NCBI GenBank assembly: GCA_022822265.1
Contig: JAJECA010000005.1
Location: forward strand, 271,094 to 335,093
Source: Acidimicrobiia bacterium
GTDB taxonomy: Bacteria > Actinomycetota > Acidimicrobiia > Acidimicrobiales > Bin134
Length of the DNA stretch: 64,000 nt
Reading direction: 5' to 3'
Translations under genes and position numbers: made by a program
In this document: positions 27,624-36,183 of the stretch, piece after piece
Numbering within the stretch: position 1 is the first letter of the stretch
How the letters are laid out: each line of letters starts with the position of its first letter
The notes under the pieces: generated by a model
Told to the model about the DNA's origin: nothing
The model's database searches: none
What the model saw: only the letters and a program-made list of their open reading frames with translations

Positions 27624-28346
27624 ATGCAGCTCTACCCGGCCATCGACTTGCGGGGCGGGCAATGCGTGCGGCTCTACCAGGGCTCCTACGACGCCGAGAC
27701 CGCCTACAGCGACGACCCGGTAGGCCAGGCCCGGCAGTTCGCCGACGCCGGGGCCTCGTGGCTGCACGTGGTGGACCTTGACGCGGCCCGGACCGGGGAG
27801 GCGGTGAACCTGCCGGTGATCGCCGCCATCGCCGACGCCGTGGGCGTGCCGGTGCAGACCGGCGGAGGGGTTCGCACCCTGGACGCAGCCGCCGCGTTGG
27901 CTGACGCCGGAGTGGCCCGGGTGGTGATCGGCACCGCTGCGGTGGAGAACCCCGAGTTGGTGGAACAAGTGGCCGCTCGCCAGCCGGTAGCCGTGGGACT
28001 GGACGCCCGGGGGCGAGATGTGGCCACCCACGGATGGGAGCGCGGCGGCGGGGGAGACTTGCTGGAATTGGCCGCCCGCTTCGAGTCCTCGGGGGCCGAG
28101 GCGGTGATTGTCACCGAGATCAGCCGCGACGGGACCATGAGCGGACCGGATACCGACGGCCTGGCTGCGGTGCTGGCCGCCACCGGATTGGCGGTTATCG
28201 CCTCCGGCGGGGTGGCGACGCTGGACGACTTTGCCGCGCTGGGAGGGGTTTGCGACGGAGACCGCCGTTTGGCCGGGGTGATCGTGGGCCGGGCGCTGTA
28301 CGAGGGTCGCTTCACCGTGGAACAGGCCTTGGAGGCGCTGGGCTGA
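27624..28346 (+). CDS. hisA: Phosphoribosylformimino-5-aminoimidazole carboxamide ribotide isomerase
   Basis: A 240-residue TIM barrel. It has [18 protein letters not shown] with the catalytic N-terminal aspartate, [16 protein letters not shown], a second-half catalytic region [14 protein letters not shown], and [11 protein letters not shown] phosphate loop. In Streptomyces and Mycobacterium this position is PriA, which also does the TrpF reaction. Here a separate trpF lies at 33114, so a single-function HisA is likely. One base separates it from hisH. Confidence 0.93.
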   Translation: MQLYPAIDLRGGQCVRLYQGSYDAETAYSDDPVGQARQFADAGASWLHVVDLDAARTGEAVNLPVIAAIADAVGVPVQTGGGVRTLDAAAALADAGVARVVIGTAAVENPELVEQVAARQPVAVGLDARGRDVATHGWERGGGGDLLELAARFESSGAEAVIVTEISRDGTMSGPDTDGLAAVLAATGLAVIASGGVATLDDFAALGGVCDGDRRLAGVIVGRALYEGRFTVEQALEALG

Positions 28347-29140
28347 TGAGCACACCGGCAACCGTGCCCAGCAACGCCCGGATCATCCCGTGTCTGGACG
28401 TGGACGCCGGGCGGGTGGTCAAGGGGGTCAATTTCGTCGACCTGACTGACGCCGGTGATCCGGTGGAACTGGCCTCTCGCTACGACCAGCAGGGGGCCGA
28501 CGAGGTGGTGTTCTTGGATATCACCGCGTCGTCCGACCAGCGGGACACCACCTTGGAGCTGGTACACCGCACGGCCGAGGAGGTGTTCATCCCGTTCACC
28601 ATCGGCGGGGGCATCCGCACGGTGGACGACGCCCGCCGCCTGCTGCGAGCCGGGGCCGACAAGGTGTCGGTGAACACCGCGGCGGTCAACCGACCCGAGC
28701 TGGTGGCCGAGATCGCCGACGAGTTCGGCAGCCAGTGCGCCGTGGCGTCCCTAGATGCCCGCCGTACCAACGGAGGCTCATTCCCCTTCGAGATATTCAC
28801 CCATGGTGGCCGCACTCCCACCGGGATCGATGCCATCGAGTTCGCCATCAAGGTGACCGAGCTGGGCGCGGGGGAGATTCTGCTCACCTCCATGGACCGC
28901 GACGGCACCCGCGACGGCTTCGACATCGAGCTGACCCGGGCGGTGGTGGAGGTGACCAACGTGCCGGTTATCGCCAGCGGGGGAGTGGGCACCCTCGACC
29001 ACCTGGTAGAGGGCGTGATCGAGGGCAAGGCCGACGCCGTGCTGGCCGCTTCCATCTTCCACTTCGGCGAGCACACCGTGGCCGAGGCCAAAGAGCACAT
29101 GGCCGCCGCCGGCATCCCCATCCGCCCCGCCGACGCCTGA
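28346..29140 (+). CDS. hisF: Imidazole glycerol phosphate synthase, cyclase subunit
   Basis: A 264-residue TIM-barrel cyclase that joins PRFAR and ammonia from His[21 protein letters not shown] holds the catalytic aspartate, then [38 protein letters not shown] with the second aspartate, and [14 protein letters not shown]. The ATG at 28346 overlaps the hisA stop by one base (TGATG). Confidence 0.96.
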   Translation: MSTPATVPSNARIIPCLDVDAGRVVKGVNFVDLTDAGDPVELASRYDQQGADEVVFLDITASSDQRDTTLELVHRTAEEVFIPFTIGGGIRTVDDARRLLRAGADKVSVNTAAVNRPELVAEIADEFGSQCAVASLDARRTNGGSFPFEIFTHGGRTPTGIDAIEFAIKVTELGAGEILLTSMDRDGTRDGFDIELTRAVVEVTNVPVIASGGVGTLDHLVEGVIEGKADAVLAASIFHFGEHTVAEAKEHMAAAGIPIRPADA

Positions 29141-29150
29141 CCGGCTGCGG

Positions 29151-29807
29151 CTAGGCCGAGAGGTCGGCCAGGAAGTCGTCTATCAGGGTGTTCAGCTTGT
29201 CGGTGCGGCCCACGAGGAAGTGGTCGGCGCCGCCCACGGGGTGGATCTCGGCGTTGGTCCATTTCGCGATGGTGGCCCGGGCCTCGTCGGGGGGATTGAA
29301 TTGGTCTCTCTCGGGCACGGCCAGCCGCTTGGGCCGGGGGTCGGCCGCGGCCTTGAAGCGATCGGCATTGACCACCCGAAGCGGCGGGGCCACCAGGAAC
29401 CAGCCCGCCAGCTCCGGGGCATCGCAGGTCAAAGCCATGTCAGCGCCGAACGACCACCCGGCCAGCACCAGTGGGCACCGCTCAGCGCCGACCGCGGCCA
29501 TCGCTTCCACCGCGGCCCTCACATCGAGCTGTTCGCCCTCGCCGAAGTCGTGCTCGCCCTCTGAGCCCCCCACCCCCCGGAAGTTGAACCTCAGCACCGC
29601 ACAGCCTGAGCCCACCAAGTGGGTGAACAGGGTGGAGACCACCAGCGAGTGCATGTTGCCCCCGTACTGCGGATGGGGGTGGCAAATCACCAACCGGGTC
29701 CGGGGCTCGGCAGGCAGCGCCCACTGGGCCTCGAGGCTGAGGCCGTCGCCTGTTGTCAATGTGGTTGTTCTGAGTGTTGTGGCGGTGGCTCCGAAGTCGT
29801 CTGTCAT
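29151..29807 (-). CDS. Alpha/beta hydrolase (dienelactone-hydrolase-like)
   Basis: A 218-residue alpha/beta hydrolase of the family with the signature [12 protein letters not shown]. It has [11 protein letters not shown], the nucleophile elbow GWSFG with S119, and a final GGADHFLVG histidine. Proteins of this type are broadly conserved and poorly characterised. It faces hisF (convergent) and is divergent from a GroES-like gene with overlapping promoter boxes. Confidence 0.87.
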   Translation of the reverse strand: MTDDFGATATTLRTTTLTTGDGLSLEAQWALPAEPRTRLVICHPHPQYGGNMHSLVVSTLFTHLVGSGCAVLRFNFRGVGGSEGEHDFGEGEQLDVRAAVEAMAAVGAERCPLVLAGWSFGADMALTCDAPELAGWFLVAPPLRVVNADRFKAAADPRPKRLAVPERDQFNPPDEARATIAKWTNAEIHPVGGADHFLVGRTDKLNTLIDDFLADLSA

Positions 29808-29816
29808 ATGTCGGTC

Positions 29817-29826
29817 ACGGTAGCGT
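29817..29826. promoter_or_regulatory. Overlapping divergent -10 boxes
   Basis: On the minus strand TACCGT (29822-29817) lies 9 nt before ATG 29807. On the plus strand TAGCGT (29821-29826) lies 9 nt before ATG 29836. The two boxes share bases, so only one polymerase could use the site at a time. Confidence 0.4.
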
Positions 29827-29835
29827 TGTCACCCC

Positions 29836-30192
29836 ATGGCCAAGGCAGCAAACTCCGCAAGCAAGGTCGCGCCCGAGGACAAGCTCCCCATCAAGATGCT
29901 CAACGACCGCATCCTGGTGCAGCTCGACATCCCCGAGGGAGAGCGGCGCTCCACCGGCGGCATCCTCATCCCGGCCACCGCCCAGGTGGGCAAGCGCCTG
30001 GCCTGGGCCGAGGCCATCGCGGTGGGCCCAAACGTCCGCACCGTGGAATCGGGCGACCAGGTGCTGTTCAACCCCGAAGACCGCTACGAGGTGGAGGTGC
30101 GGGGGGCCGACTACCTCATCTTGCGGGAGCGGGACATCCATGCGGTGGCCGCCCCCCGCCTCGACGAGGGAAGCACCGGCCTCTATCTCTGA
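29836..30192 (+). CDS. GroES-family co-chaperonin-like protein
   Basis: A 118-residue Cpn10 fold: [35 protein letters not shown] is the start with mobile-loop equivalent, followed by [20 protein letters not shown] and [13 protein letters not shown]. There is an N-terminal extension of about 15 residues and a short C-terminal tail (DEGSTGLYL). No groEL is adjacent, so this may be a second, specialised GroES-like protein. That it acts with GroEL is inferred from the family only. Confidence 0.85.
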   Translation: MAKAANSASKVAPEDKLPIKMLNDRILVQLDIPEGERRSTGGILIPATAQVGKRLAWAEAIAVGPNVRTVESGDQVLFNPEDRYEVEVRGADYLILRERDIHAVAAPRLDEGSTGLYL

Positions 30193-30248
30193 TTCAGTAT
30201 CTCCTATTCAGGCTGGCAAATGGCTCTAATCGGGCCGGAGTCTGCTCC

Positions 30249-30254
30249 TACGAT
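30249..30254 (+). promoter_or_regulatory. Leaderless-type -10 box of hisI
   Basis: TACGAT lies 6 nt before ATG 30261, with no ribosome site between. Confidence 0.5.
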
Positions 30255-30260
30255 GGGGCC

Positions 30261-30635
30261 ATGGCCGCAATCACGCCGATAGAAGCTGCCCCGGGAACGC
30301 TGGACCAGGTGACGTACAACAGCGACGGGCTGGTTCCAGCCATTGTGCAGGACCATGACGGGGGCCAGGTTCTGATGATGGCGTGGATGAACCGGGAATC
30401 TCTGGAGCGCACCCTGGAAACCGGGCGCACCTGGTTTTGGAGCCGATCCCGCCAGGAGTACTGGTGCAAGGGAGAGACCTCCGGAGATCGCCAGTACGTG
30501 CGGGAGGCGTATTACGACTGCGACGGCGACACCCTGCTGTTCATCGTGGTGCAGGAAGGCCGCGGTGCCTGCCACCTCGGGAAATACTCGTGTTTCTTCC
30601 GGTCGTTCGACGAGCCGCTGCCGCCTTCTGAGTAA
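30261..30635 (+). CDS. hisI: Phosphoribosyl-AMP cyclohydrolase
   Basis: A 124-residue zinc enzyme of histidine synthesis (monofunctional, no HisE domain). It has [35 protein letters not shown], the metal site DCDGDTLLF and the two-cysteine zinc motif [12 protein letters not shown]. It is set apart from hisF by the hydrolase and GroES-like genes and has its own likely promoter. HisE and HisG are not in the window. Confidence 0.95.
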   Translation: MAAITPIEAAPGTLDQVTYNSDGLVPAIVQDHDGGQVLMMAWMNRESLERTLETGRTWFWSRSRQEYWCKGETSGDRQYVREAYYDCDGDTLLFIVVQEGRGACHLGKYSCFFRSFDEPLPPSE

Positions 30636-30683
30636 TCCGGACGGCACGACCGTGATCAACCCCGACCGCAGCCGAGCGCTCGC

Positions 30684-32195
30684 ATGACCGCGATAAGCCC
30701 CGACCGCCAAGAGTTCCACCGGCTGGCCGCCAAGTGGCCGGTGGTGCCGGTTTGGCGGGAGCTGGTGGCCGACCTCACCACCCCGGTGGCCGCCTTCGTG
30801 CGCACCGTGGGCGACGAGCCCGGCTTCCTGCTGGAGTCGGTGGAGCACGGCGAGCGGTGGAGCCGGTTCTCTTTCATCGGCCGCCGCCCGCTGGGAACCT
30901 TGGTGGCCCGAGGCCGCCAGGTGACCGCCACCGGGCAATTCCCCGAGGGAACCCCGCTCGACCAGGGGATTCTGGCCGCGGTCGAGCACATATTGTCGCA
31001 GTGGCAGTCGCCGGTGATCGATGAGCTGCCCCCGCTGCACGGCGGTCTCGTGGGCTATCTGGGCTACGACGTGGTCCGGGAAGTGGAGCACCTGCCCGAT
31101 GTGCCTGCCGACGATCAAGAGCTTCCCGACGCGGTGCTGTCGGTGATCGGCGAGCTGGCGGTGTTCGACCACTGGCGCCAGCGGGTGATCCTGATTGAGA
31201 ACGTGATCGTTCCTCCGGGATCTTCCAAGGCCGAGATCGACGCCGCCTATGACCGCGCCGCATCAGCCCTCGAGCAGCTGGCCGCCGACGGGGCCCGGCC
31301 GGTGGCCGAGCCGCTGCTGGAGCCCCCCACCGAAGACGAGGAGCTGCCCGAGGTGGTGTCCTCCATGGGCTCGCAGAGCTTCTGCGACGCGGTAGAGGCG
31401 GCCAAGGAGCACATCCTCGCCGGCGACATATTCCAGGTGGTGCTGGCCCAGCGCTACGACTTCGACCTGGAGGCCGAGCCGTTCGACGTGTACCGCTCGC
31501 TGCGCCAGGTGAACCCCAGCCCCTACATGTACTTCGTGCGCCTGCCTGAGGTGTCGCTGGTGGGATGCTCGCCCGAGCCCATGGTGCAGCTGCTCAACGG
31601 GCGGGTCATCTCCCGGCCCATCGCCGGCACCCGACGCCGGGGCCGCACCGAGGCCGAGGAGCGCCGGATGGCCGCCGAGCTGTCCGAGCACCCCAAGGAG
31701 ATCGCCGAGCACATCATGCTGCTGGATCTGGCCCGCAACGACGTGGGCCGGGTGGTGACCTTCGGCACCGAGACGGTGGACGAGATGATGACGCTTGAGC
31801 GGTATAGCCACGTCATGCACCTGACCTCCCAAGTTTCGGGGGATCTGGCGCCGGGGCGCACCTCGGTGGACGTGCTGAGGGCCACCCTGCCGGCGGGCAC
31901 CGTGTCGGGGGCGCCCAAGGTGCGGGCCATGGAGATCATCGACGACCTGGAGCCGGTGAAGCGGGGTCCATACGCCGGAGTGGTGGGCTACCTGGACTTC
32001 TCGGGCAACATCGACACCGCCATCGCCATCCGCACCATGGTCATCCAGGGGGGACGGGCCTCGGTGCAGGCCGGTGCCGGGATCGTGGCCGACAGCATTC
32101 CCGAACAGGAAGACCTGGAGTGCCGCAACAAGGCCCGAGCCCTGCTGCTGGCCGTGCCCGCCGCCCGGCGGATGAACCGGAGCCGGCTGCAATGA
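30684..32195 (+). CDS. trpE: Anthranilate synthase component I
   Basis: A 503-residue chorismate-using enzyme. The N-terminal domain carries the tryptophan-feedback region (SRFSFIG), and the catalytic domain shows QRYDFDLEAEPFDVYRSLRQVNPSPYMYF broken over conserved blocks, IAGTRRRGRTEAEE, LLDLARNDVGRV, HVMHLTSQVSG and the end GAGIVADSIPEQEDLEC. The glutaminase partner TrpG is not in the window. It follows hisI by 48 bp. Confidence 0.96.
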   Translation: MTAISPDRQEFHRLAAKWPVVPVWRELVADLTTPVAAFVRTVGDEPGFLLESVEHGERWSRFSFIGRRPLGTLVARGRQVTATGQFPEGTPLDQGILAAVEHILSQWQSPVIDELPPLHGGLVGYLGYDVVREVEHLPDVPADDQELPDAVLSVIGELAVFDHWRQRVILIENVIVPPGSSKAEIDAAYDRAASALEQLAADGARPVAEPLLEPPTEDEELPEVVSSMGSQSFCDAVEAAKEHILAGDIFQVVLAQRYDFDLEAEPFDVYRSLRQVNPSPYMYFVRLPEVSLVGCSPEPMVQLLNGRVISRPIAGTRRRGRTEAEERRMAAELSEHPKEIAEHIMLLDLARNDVGRVVTFGTETVDEMMTLERYSHVMHLTSQVSGDLAPGRTSVDVLRATLPAGTVSGAPKVRAMEIIDDLEPVKRGPYAGVVGYLDFSGNIDTAIAIRTMVIQGGRASVQAGAGIVADSIPEQEDLECRNKARALLLAVPAARRMNRSRLQ

Positions 32196-32219
32196 CCGGT
32201 TTGGCATGATCGGTTCAGC

Positions 32220-33071
32220 ATGACCAGCCCAGTGGACCTGTCGACCGCGGTGGGGGCCTGCCCCTCCGAGCGGAGCGTGCTGGCGGTAGCCGGCCCCGAC
32301 GCCGAGGACTTCTTGCAGGGCCAGCTCAGCCAAGACGTCGCCGCGCTGGCCGAAGGCCAGTCGGCCTGGTCGCTCATCTTGCAGCCCCAGGGGCGCATCG
32401 ACGCCCTTGTGCGAGTCACCCGCCAGGGCGCCGACCGATTCGTCCTCGACACCGACGGCCCGCTGGAGCAGCTTGTCGTCCGGCTGAAGCGCTTCATGCT
32501 GCGCACCGATTTGACCCTGGAGCCGCTCGACTGGAAGTGCATCTCGGTGCGCGGCCCGGGTGCGGAGGAGGTCGCCGTTTTCGGGGAGATCATCGCCCCA
32601 GTGCCCACCGGCGGCGTCGATGTGCTGGGGCTCGACCCCTCAGTGCCAGATGAGGTGCCCGCCGTAGAACCCGAGGCGCTGGAAGCCCACCGGATAAGGG
32701 CAGGGCTCCCTCGCATGGGGGCCGACATCGACGACCGCACCATTCCCGCCGAGGCCGAGGTGGTGGCATTCACGGTCAGCTTCACCAAGGGGTGCTTCAC
32801 CGGCCAGGAGCTGGTTGCCCGAATGGACTCCCGGGGGAGCACCGCCCCTCGTTATTTGCGGGTGCTCACCCTGGCCGACCGGGTGCACTTGGGCGGTGGC
32901 GAGCCCATCTGCGACGCCGGCGGCGCCGAGATCGGCACCGTCACCAGCGCAGCCTGGGACGCCGCCGCCGGTGTCACGGTGGCCTTGGGCTACATCAAGC
33001 GCTCGGTGGAGATGCCCGCCGAGGTGGCAGCGGCCGGCTGTGCGGCCCAGGCATCAGCCGTTCCCCGCTAA
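32220..33071 (+). CDS. ygfZ: YgfZ/GcvT-like folate-binding protein
   Basis: A 283-residue protein of the tetrahydrofolate-dependent YgfZ (IBA57-like) family, which helps keep some Fe-S enzymes active. It shows VAGPDAEDFLQGQLSQDV, LLQPQGRIDA-type (LQPQGRIDALVRV) and the diagnostic KGCFTGQELVARMDSRG with its conserved cysteine, plus a C-terminal barrel ending in ALGYIKR. It sits between trpE and trpF, 24 bp after trpE. Confidence 0.9.
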   Translation: MTSPVDLSTAVGACPSERSVLAVAGPDAEDFLQGQLSQDVAALAEGQSAWSLILQPQGRIDALVRVTRQGADRFVLDTDGPLEQLVVRLKRFMLRTDLTLEPLDWKCISVRGPGAEEVAVFGEIIAPVPTGGVDVLGLDPSVPDEVPAVEPEALEAHRIRAGLPRMGADIDDRTIPAEAEVVAFTVSFTKGCFTGQELVARMDSRGSTAPRYLRVLTLADRVHLGGGEPICDAGGAEIGTVTSAAWDAAAGVTVALGYIKRSVEMPAEVAAAGCAAQASAVPR

Positions 33072-33099
33072 CGATCGCATTCCGGCACCAGCCAGCCGG

Positions 33100-33105
33100 T
33101 AGTTT
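33100..33105 (+). promoter_or_regulatory. Leaderless-type -10 box of trpF
   Basis: TAGTTT is followed 8 nt later by GTG 33114. The context GTAGTTTTGGGAG matches the hisD promoter in 12 of 13 bases. Confidence 0.55.
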
Positions 33106-33113
33106 TGGGAGCA

Positions 33114-33791
33114 GTGTTCATCAAGATCTGCGGCATCACGACCGCCGACGATGCCCTGCTGGCCACCGCCCTGGGGGCCGACGCGGTGGGGTTCATCATG
33201 GCCCCGTCAAAGCGCCAGGTCGCCCCGCCCCGAGTGGAGGAGATTGCCCGCCGCCTGCCCCCCGACGTTCTCACTGTTGGCGTGTTCCGGGACGAAGCCC
33301 CCAGCCGGGTGATCGAGCTAGTCAATCGCTGCGGCCTCAAGGCCGCCCAGCTGTCCGGCTCGGAGAGCATGGAGGACACCCGTCTGATTCGAGAGAGCGT
33401 GCCTGCGGTGATCAAGGCCTTTCCCGGCGGCAGCCCGGCCCTGTCGGTGGCCGACCGGTACGGCGCCGACATCGTGATGGTGGACTCCGACACCCCCGGC
33501 TCAGGCCAGGTGTTCGACTGGTCTTTGGCCGAAGGGGCCCCCGGCGGAATCCGGCTCCTCATGGCCGGCGGGCTGACCCCTGAGAACGTGGCCATGGCCA
33601 TCGCCAAAGTCCGGCCCTGGGGTGTGGATGTGGCCACCGGGGTGGAGATGTCGCCGGGGCGCAAGGATCCGGCGAGGTTGCGGGCTTTCATCAATGCCGC
33701 CCGAAGTACCGAGCCGGCCCGCCCCGAGCCCGACGCGGAGGGGTTGGACGAGGACGCGCCCTACAACTGGCAGGAGGAGGGGCTCCGGTGA
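33114..33791 (+). CDS. trpF: Phosphoribosylanthranilate isomerase
   Basis: A 225-residue TIM barrel. It has [20 protein letters not shown] with the catalytic cysteine, [25 protein letters not shown], a catalytic aspartate in [18 protein letters not shown], and [11 protein letters not shown]...[16 protein letters not shown]. The C-terminus extends about 25 acidic residues beyond the barrel. GTG 33114 is chosen because the TTG at 33105 lies in the promoter box. The stop overlaps trpB as GTGA. Confidence 0.93.
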   Translation: MFIKICGITTADDALLATALGADAVGFIMAPSKRQVAPPRVEEIARRLPPDVLTVGVFRDEAPSRVIELVNRCGLKAAQLSGSESMEDTRLIRESVPAVIKAFPGGSPALSVADRYGADIVMVDSDTPGSGQVFDWSLAEGAPGGIRLLMAGGLTPENVAMAIAKVRPWGVDVATGVEMSPGRKDPARLRAFINAARSTEPARPEPDAEGLDEDAPYNWQEEGLR

Positions 33792-34996
33792 CCATGGCCG
33801 AGCCCGTCGGCGGGCGGTTCGGGGATTTCGGGGGGCGCTACGTTCCCGAGCCCCTGGTGCCGGCCTGCGAGGAACTGGAGGCCGCATTCCGCTCCGCCTG
33901 GGCCGACGACGGCTTCCGGGGCGAGCTGAACCAGCTGCTGGCCGACTATGCCGGGCGGCCTTCGCCGCTCACCGAGTGCCATCGCCTCTCCGAGGAGTTG
34001 GGTCTTCGCCTGCTGCTCAAACGCGAAGACCTCAACCACACCGGCTCTCACAAGATCAACAACGTGCTGGGCCAGGCCCTTTTGGCCGTGCGCATGGGCA
34101 AGACACGGCTGGTGGCCGAGACCGGGGCCGGGCAGCACGGCGTGGCCACCGCCACTGCGGCTGCCCTCTTGGGCTTGGAGTGCGTGGTGTACATGGGCGA
34201 GGTGGACATGGAGCGCCAAGCCCTCAACGTGTTTCGGATGCAGCTCTTGGGCGCCGAGGTGCGATCGGCGGTGTCGGGCAGCCGCACTCTGAAAGACGCC
34301 ATCAACGAGGCCATGCGCGACTGGGTGGCCACCGTGGAGAGCTCGCACTACTGCCTGGGCTCGGTGATGGGCCCCCACCCCTACCCGTGGATGGTGCGCG
34401 AGCTGCACCGGGTGATCGGCGATGAGGCCCGCGAGCAGTGCCGGCAGCTTCTGGGGTCCGACCCCGATGTGGTGACCGCCTGCGTAGGGGGCGGCAGCAA
34501 CGCCATCGGCATCTTCAGCGGCTTCGTCGACGGCGATGCCGCGTTGGTGGGGGTGGAGCCGGCCGGCGGGGCGGCCATCGGCCGGGGCGTGCCCGGCGTG
34601 GTCCACGGGTCCAAGTCGTTTCTGATGCAGGACGAGCACGGCCAGGTGCTGGAGGCCGAGTCGATCTCCGCCGGCTTGGACTATCCCGGCATCGGCCCGG
34701 AGCACTCCCATCTGGCCGCCATCGGCCGAGCCCGCTACGAGTCGGTCACCGACGACGAGGTGGTGGCCGCCTTCGAGCTCTTGTCGCGCACCGAGGGGAT
34801 CATCCCCGCGCTGGAGCCGGCCCATGCCCTGGCCTGGGTGTCGCGGGCCCGCGGGGAGCTGGCCGGCCAATCGGTGCTGTTGAACCTGAGCGGGCGGGGC
34901 GACAAAGACGTGCACCAGATGATGGGCCGACTGGCGCCAGACGGCGGGTCGAGCGGAGGCGGCAGCTCCAACGGCGACGACGGGCGTTCTGGGTGA
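33788..34996 (+). CDS. trpB: Tryptophan synthase beta chain
   Basis: A 402-residue PLP enzyme joining indole and serine. [18 protein letters not shown] opens the protein; the PLP lysine is in [15 protein letters not shown], then [44 protein letters not shown] and [15 protein letters not shown] 33788 or ATG 33794 could be the start. The last 20 residues are a Gly/Ser-rich tail. Confidence 0.97.
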   Translation: MTMAEPVGGRFGDFGGRYVPEPLVPACEELEAAFRSAWADDGFRGELNQLLADYAGRPSPLTECHRLSEELGLRLLLKREDLNHTGSHKINNVLGQALLAVRMGKTRLVAETGAGQHGVATATAAALLGLECVVYMGEVDMERQALNVFRMQLLGAEVRSAVSGSRTLKDAINEAMRDWVATVESSHYCLGSVMGPHPYPWMVRELHRVIGDEAREQCRQLLGSDPDVVTACVGGGSNAIGIFSGFVDGDAALVGVEPAGGAAIGRGVPGVVHGSKSFLMQDEHGQVLEAESISAGLDYPGIGPEHSHLAAIGRARYESVTDDEVVAAFELLSRTEGIIPALEPAHALAWVSRARGELAGQSVLLNLSGRGDKDVHQMMGRLAPDGGSSGGGSSNGDDGRSG

Positions 34997-35769
34997 GCAC
35001 CGAACCGGGAGCTTTGGAAGCCGCCTTGCGGTCCCGGCGCTCTCAAGGCGGCAAGGCACTGGTTCCCTATCTGACCGGGGGGCTGGGCGATTGGCAGGCC
35101 GGGCTGGCCGCGGCTGCCGACGCGGGGGCCGATGCCATCGAGGTGGGCATCCCGTTCTCCGACCCGGTGATAGACGGCCCGGTGATCCAGGAGGCCAACG
35201 ACCGGGCGCTGGCCGACGGGATTACACCTCTAGCCGTTCTCGACGGCCTCGGACGCCTCGACGTCGGCGTTCCGCTGGCGGTGATGACCTATTACAACAT
35301 TGCCTTCCGGTTCGGCCTGGAGCGGTTTGCCTCGGTTCTGGCCGAAAGGGGAGTGGCCGCCGCCATCCTTCCCGACCTGCCCTTGGAGGAAACCGGTCCC
35401 TGGGCCGAGGCGGCCGATGCCGCCGGCGTGGAGACGGTGCTGTTGGCCGCCCCCACCGCGTCCGACGAGCGGTTGGGCTGGATCTGCGCCCGGACTCGGG
35501 GATTCGTCTACGGCGTGGGCCTCTTGGGGGTTACCGGGGTGCGGGAGGAGTTGGCGTCGTCCGCGGTGGTCATGGCTGGGAGGCTCAAGCAGGTGACCGA
35601 TGTGCCCGTGCTGGTGGGGGTGGGAGTGGGCACCCCGGAGCAGGCCGAGGAGGTGTGCCGGGTGGCCGACGGTGCGGTGGTGGGTACGGCAATGGTTCGC
35701 CGGATGATGGACGAGGGTCCGGCCGCCGTCGGCGAGCTGGTCGGCCGGTTCCGACGGGCCTTGGATTGA
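34993..35769 (+). CDS. trpA: Tryptophan synthase alpha chain
   Basis: A 258-residue TIM barrel cleaving indole-glycerol phosphate. Motifs: [34 protein letters not shown] (catalytic Glu), [20 protein letters not shown] (catalytic Asp) and [17 protein letters not shown] 34993 overlaps the trpB stop as GTGA. trpC (indole-glycerol phosphate synthase) is not in the window, although it usually sits beside trpBA. Confidence 0.96.
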   Translation: MSTEPGALEAALRSRRSQGGKALVPYLTGGLGDWQAGLAAAADAGADAIEVGIPFSDPVIDGPVIQEANDRALADGITPLAVLDGLGRLDVGVPLAVMTYYNIAFRFGLERFASVLAERGVAAAILPDLPLEETGPWAEAADAAGVETVLLAAPTASDERLGWICARTRGFVYGVGLLGVTGVREELASSAVVMAGRLKQVTDVPVLVGVGVGTPEQAEEVCRVADGAVVGTAMVRRMMDEGPAAVGELVGRFRRALD

Positions 35770-35848
35770 GGCTGGGCATTCCCCACTTCAACTTTGCATT
35801 TCCCGTGTGGACTGCTTGACTCTTGTGACTTTTTGTATGAGACCAATT

Positions 35849-35868
35849 GAATTACACTCCCGTAATTC
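35849..35868. promoter_or_regulatory. Inverted repeat in the HU promoter region
   Basis: GAATTAC and GTAATTC form 7-bp arms around ACTCCC in an AT-rich stretch 18 bp before the HU gene. A TTGACT at 35816-35821 may be a -35 element. Confidence 0.45.
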
Positions 35869-35886
35869 ACGAATCAGGAGGATTCC

Positions 35887-36165
35887 ATGAACAAGTCAGA
35901 GTTGGTCAGCGCCATCAGCGATCGCACCGGCGAGAGCAAGAGCTCCGTGGAAGCGGTTCTAAACAGCCTTGAGAAGACGGTCACCGAGCAGGTGATCCTG
36001 GGCAACAAGGTGTCGATCACCGGCTTCGTCTCATTCGAGCAGACCTCTAGGGGCGCCCGCACGGGCCGCAACCCCCGCACCGGCGAGACCATTCAGATTG
36101 CCGCCACCAAGGGCTGCAAGGTCAGCGCCGGCGCCCGGTTGAAGGGGGCCGTTAAGGGCACCTGA
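35887..36165 (+). CDS. hup: HU-family DNA-binding protein
   Basis: A 92-residue histone-like protein: MNKSELVSAISDRTGESKSSV helix-turn-helix body, NKVSITGFVSFE, and the DNA-bending arm RGARTGRNPRTGETIQI. It lacks the long Lys/Ala tail of mycobacterial HupB. A perfect AGGAGG ribosome site (35876-35881) with 5-nt spacing and an AT-rich promoter region point to strong expression. Confidence 0.96.
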   Translation: MNKSELVSAISDRTGESKSSVEAVLNSLEKTVTEQVILGNKVSITGFVSFEQTSRGARTGRNPRTGETIQIAATKGCKVSAGARLKGAVKGT

Positions 36166-36170
36166 TCCAC

Positions 36171-36176
36171 TAGGGT
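36171..36176 (+). promoter_or_regulatory. Leaderless-type -10 box of the UGA-containing peroxiredoxin gene
   Basis: TAGGGT lies 7 nt before ATG 36184, the only sensible start of the peroxiredoxin frame. Confidence 0.5.
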
Positions 36177-36183
36177 CAGTCTC

